Shown piece after piece: positions 1 through 7,520 of a stretch of DNA of 64,000 nucleotides; position 1 is the stretch's first letter; every line of letters starts with the position of its first letter. The stretch spans positions 2,841,725-2,905,724 of the forward strand of contig NZ_DF820425.1 of NCBI RefSeq assembly GCF_000617845.2, in the 5' to 3' direction. Under the pieces are notes generated by a model. That model searched no databases, was not told the DNA's origin, and saw nothing but the letters and a program-made list of their open reading frames with translations. The stretch is from Bradyrhizobium sp. DOA9 (GTDB taxonomy: Bacteria; Pseudomonadota; Alphaproteobacteria; Rhizobiales; Xanthobacteraceae). The position numbers and the translations under genes were made by a program.

Positions 1-1363
1 CACCCTCGTCAGGTCCAAAAAGGTGTCCGCCAGGGAGGCCGCCAAGGCCGGCCTCGCGCGGCTCGATGCCGTCAATCCCCAGCTCAACGCGGTGATCGAC
101 CACCGGCCCGAGGACGTGCTCAAGCAGGCCGATGCCGTCGATGCCGCAATTAGCCGGGGCGAGAATCCCGGCGTCCTCGCCGGCGTGCCCGTCACCATCA
201 AGGCCAATGTCGACCAGGAAGGCTTTGCCACCACCAACGGCCTCAAGCTGCAGCGCGACCTGATCGCGCGCGAGGACAATCCGGTCGTCGCCAATTTCCG
301 CAAATCGGGCGCCATCCTGCTCGGCCGCACCAATTGCCCGGCCTTCTCCTATCGCTGGTTCACCACCAATCTGGTCCATGGCGACACCAAGAACCCCCGC
401 GACCCCTCGCTGACGCCGGGCGGCTCCTCCGGCGGCGCCGGCTCGGCGGTCGCGGCCGGTATCGGCCACATCGCCCACGGCACCGACATCGCCGGCTCGA
501 TCCGCTATCCCGCCTATGCCTGCGGCGTGCACGGCCTGCGCCCGACGCTCGGCCGCATTCCCGCCTTCAACCCGGCGCTGCCGGAGCGGCCGATCGGGCC
601 GCAGATCATGGCGGTGTCGGGCCCGCTGGCGCGCACCGTCAACGATCTCAGGATTTCGCTCGAAGCGATGTCGGCCCGCGACATCCGCGATCCCTGGTTC
701 GTGCCGGTGCCGCTGCAAGGCCCGACACGGGACAAGCGCGCCGCGCTCTGCCTCAATCCGGGCGGGCTTGCCACCGCGCCGGAGGTGAAGGCGGCGGTGA
801 GCGATGCCGGCAAGCGGCTGGAGCGCGCCGGCTGGACCGTCGATGTGATCGAGGACACGCCGCCGATGCGCGAGGCGGTGGAATGGCAAATCAAGCTCTG
901 GCTCGGCGACGGCTATGAGGCGCAGCTGGAGATGGCCGAGCGCGAGGGCGATCCCGGCGCGCTGGCCTGCCTGCGCGGCAACCGCGCCAGGGTTACGCCG
1001 ATGGACCAGGCCAACTACGCCAAGGCGCTGACCCGACGCGCCACGCTGACCCGCGACTGGATGTCGTTCTTCGAAAAATACGCCGTGCTGCTGACGCCGG
1101 TCTCCGGCGAACTGCCGTTCCCCGATCATCTCGACTGCAAGGACGAGGACTCCTTCAAGCGCGTCTGGGAAGCGCAGCTGCCGCAGATCGCGATTCCCTT
1201 CATGGGCCTGCCGGGTCTCGTCGTCTCCACCGGTCTCGTCGGCAAGGCGCCGGTCGGCGTACACATCGTCTCCGGCCGCTATCGCGAGGATCTCTGCCTG
1301 CTCGCGGGCGAGGCGATCGAGGCCGGCGGCGTGCCGCCGTCGCCGATCGATCCCGTGGGCTAG
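1..1363 (+). CDS. Amidase family protein, 5' end cut by window edge
   Basis: This is an amidase-signature enzyme that hydrolyses an amide bond; the substrate cannot be read from sequence. The frame is open to base 1 and already coding-like before the first possible GTG at 23, so about 25 N-terminal residues probably lie outside the window. Counting from that GTG, the Ser-cisSer-Lys triad is visible: Lys about 60 in VTIKAN, GGSSGG about 133-138, and the nucleophile Ser about 159 in DIAGSIRYP. The Gly/Ser-rich core and the C-terminal PFMGLPG segment fit the family. The next gene starts 2 bases after the stop, so the two are probably cotranscribed. Confidence 0.88.
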   Translation, partial: TLVRSKKVSAREAAKAGLARLDAVNPQLNAVIDHRPEDVLKQADAVDAAISRGENPGVLAGVPVTIKANVDQEGFATTNGLKLQRDLIAREDNPVVANFRKSGAILLGRTNCPAFSYRWFTTNLVHGDTKNPRDPSLTPGGSSGGAGSAVAAGIGHIAHGTDIAGSIRYPAYACGVHGLRPTLGRIPAFNPALPERPIGPQIMAVSGPLARTVNDLRISLEAMSARDIRDPWFVPVPLQGPTRDKRAALCLNPGGLATAPEVKAAVSDAGKRLERAGWTVDVIEDTPPMREAVEWQIKLWLGDGYEAQLEMAEREGDPGALACLRGNRARVTPMDQANYAKALTRRATLTRDWMSFFEKYAVLLTPVSGELPFPDHLDCKDEDSFKRVWEAQLPQIAIPFMGLPGLVVSTGLVGKAPVGVHIVSGRYREDLCLLAGEAIEAGGVPPSPIDPVG

Positions 1364-1365
1364 CG

Positions 1366-1842
1366 ATGACCGCCATCTACGACTTCAAGGCCAACTCGCT
1401 GGCCGGCGAGGAGGTCGCCCTGCGGCGTTTCGAGGGGCAGGTGCTCTTGATCGTCAACACTGCGAGCAAATGCGGCTTCACGCCGCAATATCGCGGCCTC
1501 GAGGATCTCTATCGCGACCTCTCGTCACGCGGCTTCTCGGTGCTCGGCTTTCCCTGCAACCAGTTCGGCGCGCAGGAACCGGGACAGGCGAGCGAGATCC
1601 AGGAGTTTTGTTCGACCCATTACGACGTCACCTTTCCCCTGTTCGCGAAGATCGACGTCAACGGGCCGAAGGCGCATCCTCTGTACGAGTACCTCAAACA
1701 CCAGCAATCCGGCCTGCTAGGGGCTTCCATCAAATGGAATTTCACCAAATTCCTGGTGGACCGTGCCGGCAAGGTGGTCGCGCGTTACGCGCCGACCGCC
1801 CGGCCCGAAGGATTGCGCAACCAGATCGAAACATTGTTGTGA
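1366..1842 (+). CDS. gpx: Glutathione peroxidase family protein
   Basis: This 158-residue thiol peroxidase reduces hydrogen peroxide or lipid peroxides in the cytoplasm. The four active-site residues of the family are present: Cys36 (NTASKCGFTP), Gln70 (CNQFGAQEPG), and Trp124-Asn125 (IKWNFTKFL). Cys replaces selenocysteine, as is usual in bacteria, where thioredoxin is often the real reductant. The length is typical. It begins 2 bases after the amidase stop and is followed 11 bases later by a small DUF3297-like gene, giving a compact three-gene unit. Confidence 0.93.
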   Translation: MTAIYDFKANSLAGEEVALRRFEGQVLLIVNTASKCGFTPQYRGLEDLYRDLSSRGFSVLGFPCNQFGAQEPGQASEIQEFCSTHYDVTFPLFAKIDVNGPKAHPLYEYLKHQQSGLLGASIKWNFTKFLVDRAGKVVARYAPTARPEGLRNQIETLL

Positions 1843-1853
1843 GCGAGACAATC

Positions 1854-2096
1854 ATGAGCGACGAATTCCCGGACCGCCTGTCGGTCGACCCGAACAGCCC
1901 CTATTACAACGCGGACATCCTGTCGCGCGACGTCGGCATCCGCTTCAAGGGCATCGAGAAGACCAATGTCGAGGAGTACTGCATCAGCGAAGGCTGGGTC
2001 CGCGTCGCCGCAGGCAACGCCAAGGACCGCTACGGCAACCCGCTGACCATCAAGGTGCACGGTCCGGTCGAGCCGTATTTCAGGGACAAGAAATAG
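1854..2096 (+). CDS. Small DUF3297-like conserved protein
   Basis: An 80-residue soluble protein with the motifs KTNVEEY, SEGWVRV and GNPLTIKVHGPVEPYF, which I recall from the DUF3297 family of alphaproteobacteria. No function is known. The ATG at 1854 is chosen over a GTG at 1839 that would overlap the gpx stop. It directly follows gpx, and the DNA after its stop runs into a palindromic repeat. The family assignment is from memory. Confidence 0.78.
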   Translation: MSDEFPDRLSVDPNSPYYNADILSRDVGIRFKGIEKTNVEEYCISEGWVRVAAGNAKDRYGNPLTIKVHGPVEPYFRDKK

Positions 2097-2116
2097 CTGA
2101 GCGCGCGTCGCTCCTC

Positions 2117-2237
2117 GTCATTGCGAGGAGCGCACACTCTCTCCTCGTCTTTGCGAGGAGCCCTTGCGACGAAGCAATCCAGAATCTTTCCGCTGCGGCA
2201 GTCTGGATTGCTTGGTCGCTTCGCTCCTCGCAATGAC
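2117..2237. repeat. Family A palindromic repeat, copy 1 (extended)
   Basis: Family A units begin CGTCATTGCGAG, carry GCAATCCAGA and TCTGGATTGCTTCG around a variable centre, and end TCGCAATGACG, so the whole unit can fold on itself. This copy has an extra CTCGTC(A/T)TTGCGAGGAGC block at its left end, making it about 35 bases longer than the 87-base standard. It fills the gap between the DUF3297-like gene and tarD. Confidence 0.9.
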
Positions 2238-2263
2238 GACGACAACCACCGAAAGCCACCCAC

Positions 2264-3433
2264 ATGTCCGTCCGCATCGTCGACGTCCGCGAGATTACAA
2301 AACCGATCTCCTCGCCGATCCGCAACGCCTATATCGACTTCACGAAGATGACGACCAGCCTCGTTGCCGTCGTCACCGACGTGGTGCGCGACGGCAAGCG
2401 CGTCGTCGGCTACGGCTTCAACTCCAACGGCCGCTACGGGCAGGGCGGCCTGATCCGCGAGCGCTTCGCCGCGCGCATCACGGAGGCCGATCCGAAGTCG
2501 CTGCTGAACGCATCCGGCGACAATCTCGATCCCGACAAGGTCTGGGCCGCGATGATGACCAACGAGAAGCCGGGCGGCCATGGCGAGCGCTCGGTCGCGG
2601 TCGGCACCATCGACATGGCGGTGTGGGACGCGGTGGCGAAGATCGCAGGTCTACCGCTGTTCCGCTTGCTCGCCGAACGCCACGGCCTCACCGCCAATCC
2701 GCGCGTCTTCGTCTACGCCGCCGGCGGTTACTATTACCCCGGCAAGGATCTCTCGATGCTGCGCGCCGAGATGCGCGGCTATCTCGATCGCGGCTACAAC
2801 GTCGTCAAGATGAAGATCGGTGGCGCGGATATCGCCGAGGACCGCACCCGCATCGAGGCGGTGCTGAAGGAGATCGGCAAGGACGCGCAGCTCGCCGTCG
2901 ACGCCAACGGCCGCTTCGACCTGGAGACCGCCATCGCCTACGCCAAGATGCTGCGCGATTATCCCTTGTTCTGGTATGAGGAAGCCGGCGATCCCCTCGA
3001 CTACGCGCTGCAAGCCGCGCTCGCCGAGTTCTATCCGGGTCCGATGGCGACCGGCGAGAACCTGTTCAGCCACCAGGACGCCCGCAATTTGATCCGTTAC
3101 GGCGGCATGCGCCCCGATCGCGACTGGCTGCAATTCGACTGCGCGCTGTCCTATGGCCTGTGCGAATACCAGCGCACGCTTCAGGTGCTGAAGACCCACG
3201 GCTGGTCGCCGAGCCGCTGCATCCCCCACGGCGGCCACCAGATGTCGCTGAACATCGCCGCCGGTCTTGGGTTAGGTGGCAACGAGAGCTACCCCGACCT
3301 GTTCCAGCCCTATGGCGGCTTCCCCGACGGCGTCCGCGTCGAGAGCGGCCACATCACCATGCCCGATCTCCCCGGCATCGGCTTCGAAGGCAAGTCCGAC
3401 CTCTACAAGGAGATGAAGGCGCTGGCGGAGTAG
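2264..3433 (+). CDS. tarD: D(-)-tartrate dehydratase (enolase superfamily)
   Basis: This 389-residue enzyme should dehydrate D-tartrate to oxaloacetate. It has the TIM-barrel layout of the mandelate-racemase subgroup, with Lys184 of the KxK motif (VVKMKIGG), metal ligands Asp213 (AVDANG), Glu239 (WYEEAGD) and Glu265 (ATGENLF), and His322 (CIPHGGHQ). These numbers coincide with those I recall for the characterised Bradyrhizobium enzyme, as does the wording of the N-terminus (MSVRIVDVREITKPISSPIR). Palindromic repeats flank it on both sides, so it is probably monocistronic. Identification rests on recall and residue numbering, not on an alignment. Confidence 0.92.
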   Translation: MSVRIVDVREITKPISSPIRNAYIDFTKMTTSLVAVVTDVVRDGKRVVGYGFNSNGRYGQGGLIRERFAARITEADPKSLLNASGDNLDPDKVWAAMMTNEKPGGHGERSVAVGTIDMAVWDAVAKIAGLPLFRLLAERHGLTANPRVFVYAAGGYYYPGKDLSMLRAEMRGYLDRGYNVVKMKIGGADIAEDRTRIEAVLKEIGKDAQLAVDANGRFDLETAIAYAKMLRDYPLFWYEEAGDPLDYALQAALAEFYPGPMATGENLFSHQDARNLIRYGGMRPDRDWLQFDCALSYGLCEYQRTLQVLKTHGWSPSRCIPHGGHQMSLNIAAGLGLGGNESYPDLFQPYGGFPDGVRVESGHITMPDLPGIGFEGKSDLYKEMKALAE

Positions 3434-3454
3434 CCCGATCGTCGCCCCACACTC

Positions 3455-3541
3455 CGTCATTGCGAGCGCAGCGAAGCAATCCAGAATCCCTCCGCGGAGA
3501 CAGTCTGGATTGCTTCGTCGCAAGGGCTCCTCGCAATGACG
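3455..3541. repeat. Family A palindromic repeat, copy 2
   Basis: A standard 87-base unit with CGTCATTGCGAGCGCAGCG at the left, paired GCAATCCAGA and TCTGGATTGC in the middle, and TCGCAATGACG at the right. It sits between the convergent tarD and malonyl-CoA decarboxylase genes and ends 9 bases before the latter's stop, where it could act as a transcript-end hairpin. Confidence 0.92.
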
Positions 3542-3550
3542 GTGGGCTCC

Positions 3551-4903
3551 TTACGACAGCCGCATATCCAGCAGCCGCCGCCCTTCGCCCTTCAGCAGCT
3601 TCTTCACGGCGCTCGACGCCACGACCTCGCCGTCATTGGCATAGGCTTCGTGGTTCTTCTCGATGTCGTCGAGGCGGTAGAGGTAGTTGACCATGATGCC
3701 GGCGGACTCGCGTAGTCCCTTGGGCGAGAGGTCGCCGAGCCAGTTGATGCGCTCCAGCCGCGCGCCGTTGCCGAGATGGAAGCGGGCGACGGAATCGATC
3801 AGCCGGCCCTTCGGCGTGCGCGCCTTGAGGAAATAATGCGCCGCGAGCGGCTCCAGCACGGCGCGCAGCAGCGCCGCCGTCTCGGGGCTCTCGAACCATC
3901 TGGGATCGTCGAGGCGCTTGAGCGTTTCGCGATCCTCGTCCGAGAGCGGCAGGTCCTTGTCCTGCTTCACCCAGGCCATGAAGCCGGGCACCGGCGACAG
4001 CGTCACGAAGCTGTCGAGCTTGGGCAGCTCGCGGCGCAGCTCTTCCACCACCTGCTTGATCAGGAAGCTGCCGAAGGAGATGCCGCCCAGGCCGCGCTGG
4101 GTGTTGGAGATCGAATAGAACACGGCGGTGCGTGCCTTCTCGATGGGAAGGTGCTGGCGATCGACGGCCAGCAGCGGCGCGATCGCGCCGGGGATCGTCT
4201 CGGTCAGCGCCACCTCGACGAAGATCAGCGGCTCGTCCACCATCGCCGGATGGAAGAAGGCGTAGCAGCGGCGGTCGACCGGATCGATGCGGCGGCGCAA
4301 ATCGTCCCAGTCGGAGATCTCGTGCACGGCTTCGTACCGGATGATCTTTTCGAGGATGTTGGCCGGGGTCGACCAGTCGATCCTGCGCAGCACGAGAAAC
4401 CCCCTGTTGAACCACGAAGAGAGAAGATGCGAGACGTCGCGGTCGAGCGCGGCGAGATCGGCGTGCCCGTTCATCATGCCGAGCAGATCGGCGCGCATGT
4501 TGACGAGATCGCCGGTGCCGCCGGGCGCGCGGTTCAGGCGGCGGATCAGCTCCTGCCGCCGCGGCTCGGAGGCGAAGTGCAGCGCGCTTGCGTCCTCGTC
4601 GCTGGGCGCGGCGCGCCATGTCTCGATCGCCTTGGACAGCCGCTCCCGGTCGGGGCCGAAATCGCGCACCAATCCGTCGAAGAAGGCGCGGCGTCCGGCC
4701 GCATCGAGCTCGCGGTAGACGTCGAGCACCTCCCGCGCCATCGCCGTGCCCGAGGCTTCGCCCCGGCCCGATAGCAGCGCATCGCAGAGCTCGAGCAATC
4801 CATCGGCATCACGTTTGGTATCGGCGGCGTCCCCCCGGCGAAGCAACGTGCGGCCGCGCTCGGAGATGGTGGCAAGCAGGTCGGAGAAGAAGGCGTTGGC
4901 CAT
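3551..4903 (-). CDS. matA: Malonyl-CoA decarboxylase
   Basis: A 450-residue enzyme that converts malonyl-CoA to acetyl-CoA and CO2. Family blocks seen are LVNMRADLL, VLRRIDWSTPA, CYAFFHPAM, VFYSISNTQRGLGGISFG (expected catalytic Ser region), FVTLSPVPGFM, and HLGNGARLERINWLGD (expected catalytic His region). Length and the helical N-terminal half followed by an acetyltransferase-like half fit bacterial members. In rhizobia this gene often sits with a malonyl-CoA synthetase and carrier; neither is in this window, so here it stands alone between two family A repeats. Confidence 0.93.
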   Translation of the reverse strand: MANAFFSDLLATISERGRTLLRRGDAADTKRDADGLLELCDALLSGRGEASGTAMAREVLDVYRELDAAGRRAFFDGLVRDFGPDRERLSKAIETWRAAPSDEDASALHFASEPRRQELIRRLNRAPGGTGDLVNMRADLLGMMNGHADLAALDRDVSHLLSSWFNRGFLVLRRIDWSTPANILEKIIRYEAVHEISDWDDLRRRIDPVDRRCYAFFHPAMVDEPLIFVEVALTETIPGAIAPLLAVDRQHLPIEKARTAVFYSISNTQRGLGGISFGSFLIKQVVEELRRELPKLDSFVTLSPVPGFMAWVKQDKDLPLSDEDRETLKRLDDPRWFESPETAALLRAVLEPLAAHYFLKARTPKGRLIDSVARFHLGNGARLERINWLGDLSPKGLRESAGIMVNYLYRLDDIEKNHEAYANDGEVVASSAVKKLLKGEGRRLLDMRLS

Positions 4904-5088
4904 CTGGGCTTTCGGATCAGGTCTGTGCGATGCGGCAAGCTTACACGGGATTTGGGCGCAAGCCGATCACAATCAATTAGGGGAATGCGGCATCTTTCGT
5001 TGGGCCGTGCGTTTGGAGAATGGCGGCATGTCGGGCGGAGGGGGCAGCGGCAGTGGCATTTGGAGAACGCGGCGCCTGCCTCACACAC

Positions 5089-5175
5089 CGTCATTGCGAG
5101 CGCAGCGAAGCAATCCAGACTGCCTCTGAGGAGGGATTCTGGATTGCTTCGTCGCAAGGGCTCCTCGCAATGACG
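5089..5175. repeat. Family A palindromic repeat, copy 3
   Basis: A standard unit (CGTCATTGCGAGCGCAGCG ... TCGCAATGACG) with a GAGGAGGGA centre between the paired CCAGA/TCTGG arms. It lies upstream of matA and 10 bases beyond the stop of the AraC-type gene, so it is the likely 3' structure of that transcript. Confidence 0.92.
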
Positions 5176-5185
5176 AGAGTTGGCG

Positions 5186-6025
5186 CTACCCCTTGCCCGC
5201 AAACTCCGTTGGCGTCCGCCCCGTCACCTGGCGGAACGCGGCCGAGAACGCCGGCCCGCTGGCATAGCCGAGCTGGGTCGCGAGCTGCTTCACCGACACG
5301 CTCGGATCCGTCGAGATCCGCTCGATCGCCGCCGCAATCCTCGCGCGCTGGCACCAGCTCTTGAAGCTCAGCTGCGTCTCGCTCGAGAACAGCCGCGACA
5401 GCGTCCGCCCCGAGGTTCCGACCTCGCGCGCCAGCGTGTCGATGTCGTAGAGGCCGGTGGGGTCGTCCAGCACGATCAGCGCAGCGCGGCGGCAGCGCGC
5501 TTCCCGCGGCAGCGGCACGAAGGTCGCGGAATCCTCGGCCTGGTGCAATTCCAGCATCACCAGGCGGACCAGCAGCTCGGTGCGCTCCTCGGTGCTGCGC
5601 CCATCGAACAGCGCGAGGATGGCCTGATTGAGCAGCGGCGACACCCGCACCACGAACTCCCGGGTCAATCCCTCATAGCGCTTCTCGCGCTTGAGCCAGG
5701 CCAGGTCGAAATACAGAGTCCGCATCTCGATGTCGGCGAGCAGGTCGATGGCGTGCTCGAGGCCGGCGGGCACCCACACCGCGCGGTCCGGCGGCACCAG
5801 CCAGCGTCCCCCTGGCGTCGTCACCTGCATCGTGCCTTTCGCCGCGTAGATCAGCTGGGCCTCGCGGTGCATGTGCAGATCGATCCGCATCCCCTTGGGA
5901 TAATCGCGAGCGACCAGATGCACGCCCGCGGGCGCGCGGTGGTTGCTCCGGACCTCCCGCAGGATCGGCTTTTCCAAGCTTGGCGTTTCCAAGATTGGCC
6001 TTTTCAAGACAGTCATTGGCGGCAT
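5186..6025 (-). CDS. AraC-type regulator with N-terminal cupin
   Basis: A 279-residue transcription factor. Residues about 40-130 form a cupin-like sensor (HMHREAQLIYAAKG, MQVTTPGGRWLVPP), and the last 100 residues hold two HTH units (LAREVGTSGRTLSRLFSSE; VKQLATQLGYASGPAFSAAF) ending in the classic FRQVTGRTP. It diverges from an MFS gene 53 bases away and is the obvious candidate regulator for it; AraC-cupin/MFS pairs of this shape often control export of a small toxic compound. The N-terminus is encoded by three imperfect 15-base repeats. An ATG at 6016 is an alternative start. Confidence 0.88.
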   Translation of the reverse strand: MPPMTVLKRPILETPSLEKPILREVRSNHRAPAGVHLVARDYPKGMRIDLHMHREAQLIYAAKGTMQVTTPGGRWLVPPDRAVWVPAGLEHAIDLLADIEMRTLYFDLAWLKREKRYEGLTREFVVRVSPLLNQAILALFDGRSTEERTELLVRLVMLELHQAEDSATFVPLPREARCRRAALIVLDDPTGLYDIDTLAREVGTSGRTLSRLFSSETQLSFKSWCQRARIAAAIERISTDPSVSVKQLATQLGYASGPAFSAAFRQVTGRTPTEFAGKG

Positions 6026-6078
6026 CCCGTCATGGGGACGACATATAACTCATTTCGGAGCAGGAGAGGATTCGGGAA
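6026..6078. promoter_or_regulatory. Divergent promoter region between AraC-type and MFS genes
   Basis: Only 53 bases separate the two divergent start codons, so both promoters and any AraC operator must overlap here or reach into the coding ends. The segment includes ACATATAACTCATTTC, the most AT-rich part, and GCAGGAGAGGATT, which supplies the MFS ribosome site. No convincing repeated half-site was found. Confidence 0.45.
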
Positions 6079-7251
6079 ATGAACAGCCCCAGCCGGGTCA
6101 TCGGTTTCGTCAACGCCGGCCATTTCATCGACCATTATGCGATGCTGATCTTCGCCGCCGCTGTCATCATCATGGGCCCGGCGCTCGGCATGGCCTATGC
6201 GGAACTGTTGCCTTACGCGACGCCGGGCTTCGTTGCCTTCGGCGCCGGCTCGCTGCTCACCGGCTGGCTGGGCGACCGCTGGAGCCGCCGCCACATGATG
6301 CTGATCTTCTTCGTCGGCATCGGCCTCTCCATGATCGCGGTCGGCTTCGCGCAGACGCCGATGCAACTCGGCGCCGCGTTGCTCGCGATCGGCATCTTCG
6401 CCTCGATCTATCACCCCGTCGGCACCGCCATGATCGTGTCCTATGCCGACCGGCTCGGCCGCGAGATGGGCATCAACGGCGTCTGGGGCAATCTGGGCGT
6501 GGCCTCGTCGGCCCTGGTCACCGGCGTGATCGGCCAATATCTCGGCTGGCGTTTCGCCTTCATCGTTCCCGGCGTGGTCACGGTGCTGATCGGCATCGCT
6601 TTTGCGATGCTGGTCGTGCACGAGGACCGCAAGGGCTCGAGGCAGGCGGCGGCGCAGGCGCGGGTGGCCAAGCAGGACATGTGGCGCGTGATCCTGGCGC
6701 TGCTGATCGTGGTGATCGCGATCTCAACGACCTTCAACGCCGTCACCGTCGCGCTGCCAAAACTGTTCGCCGAGCGCCTTGCCGATCTCACCAAAAGCCC
6801 GGCGCTGCTCGGCGTCATCGCGGCCGGCGTCTACGTGTTCGGCGCGATGACGCAGTACACGATCGGCCGGCTGCTCGACCGCTATTCGCTGAAGACGGTG
6901 GCGCTGCCGCTGTCCTTCATGCTGGCGCCGTTCCTGTACCTCGCCGCCAGCCTGGACAATCTGCCGCTGATTCTGGTCTCGATCGGCATCGTCATGGGCG
7001 CGTTCGGGCAGGTCACTGTCAACGATGCCATGGTCGGCAAATACACCACGGAAGAATGGCGCTCGCGCGCCTATGCCGTGCGCTATTTCGTCGGCTTCAC
7101 CGCCGCCGGCGCCTCCGTCGGCCTGGTCGCCTGGCTCTACGAGCAGGGCGGCTTCGTCACCATGCTGCACGCCTTTGCCGCCCTCTGCCTGCTCGCCATC
7201 GCCGCCGCGCTGATCCTGCCCCGCGAGATCCGCACGCCGCAGGCGGCGTGA
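6079..7251 (+). CDS. MFS transporter
   Basis: A 390-residue inner-membrane protein with about 12 hydrophobic segments in two halves. The motif-A loop GWLGDRWSRRHM lies between segments 2 and 3, and FASIYHPVGTAMI is a conserved segment-4 type block. Major facilitators of this size export or import small organic molecules by proton exchange; the substrate cannot be read. It diverges from the AraC-cupin regulator, which probably senses the transported compound. Two different repeat units follow its stop. Confidence 0.9.
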   Translation: MNSPSRVIGFVNAGHFIDHYAMLIFAAAVIIMGPALGMAYAELLPYATPGFVAFGAGSLLTGWLGDRWSRRHMMLIFFVGIGLSMIAVGFAQTPMQLGAALLAIGIFASIYHPVGTAMIVSYADRLGREMGINGVWGNLGVASSALVTGVIGQYLGWRFAFIVPGVVTVLIGIAFAMLVVHEDRKGSRQAAAQARVAKQDMWRVILALLIVVIAISTTFNAVTVALPKLFAERLADLTKSPALLGVIAAGVYVFGAMTQYTIGRLLDRYSLKTVALPLSFMLAPFLYLAASLDNLPLILVSIGIVMGAFGQVTVNDAMVGKYTTEEWRSRAYAVRYFVGFTAAGASVGLVAWLYEQGGFVTMLHAFAALCLLAIAAALILPREIRTPQAA

Positions 7252-7267
7252 GCCGAACTCTCTCCAC

Positions 7268-7354
7268 CGTCATTGCGAGGAGCCCTTGCGACGAAGCAAT
7301 CCAGAGTCCCTCCGCGGAGACGGTCTGGATTGCTTCGCTGCGCTCGCAATGACG
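7268..7354. repeat. Family A palindromic repeat, copy 4
   Basis: A standard unit starting CGTCATTGCGAGGAGCCCTT and ending TCGCAATGACG, 16 bases after the MFS stop. The paired arms CCAGAGTCCCTCCGCGGAGA and the following TCTGGATTGC are well preserved. Confidence 0.92.
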
Positions 7355-7380
7355 GGGGGAGAGCACGTCGCTCTTGCCGC

Positions 7381-7500
7381 CCATCATGCCATTCTGCCCC
7401 TGTTTTGCCCGACGGAGCAAGTCGCTTCGGCAAGACCGAAATTTTCTCCAGCTTTTTCAACCCCATCCTACTGTGCATGGGGTTGTTTTCGCGTTTTTGT
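7381..7500 (+). repeat. Family D interspersed repeat, copy 1, with terminator-like end
   Basis: This unit begins CATCATGCCATTCTGCCCCT, continues with GTTTTGCCCGACGGAGCAA, has a poorly conserved centre, and ends ACTGTGCATGGGGTTGTTTT. A second copy lies inverted at 59980-60112 with the same ends and a different centre. Here the last part can fold as AACCCCAT / ATGGGGTT followed by GTTTT, which resembles a factor-independent terminator on the plus strand. It lies between the MFS and RND genes. Confidence 0.75.
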
Positions 7501-7520
7501 TTCGAGCGGAGGAAACGAGG

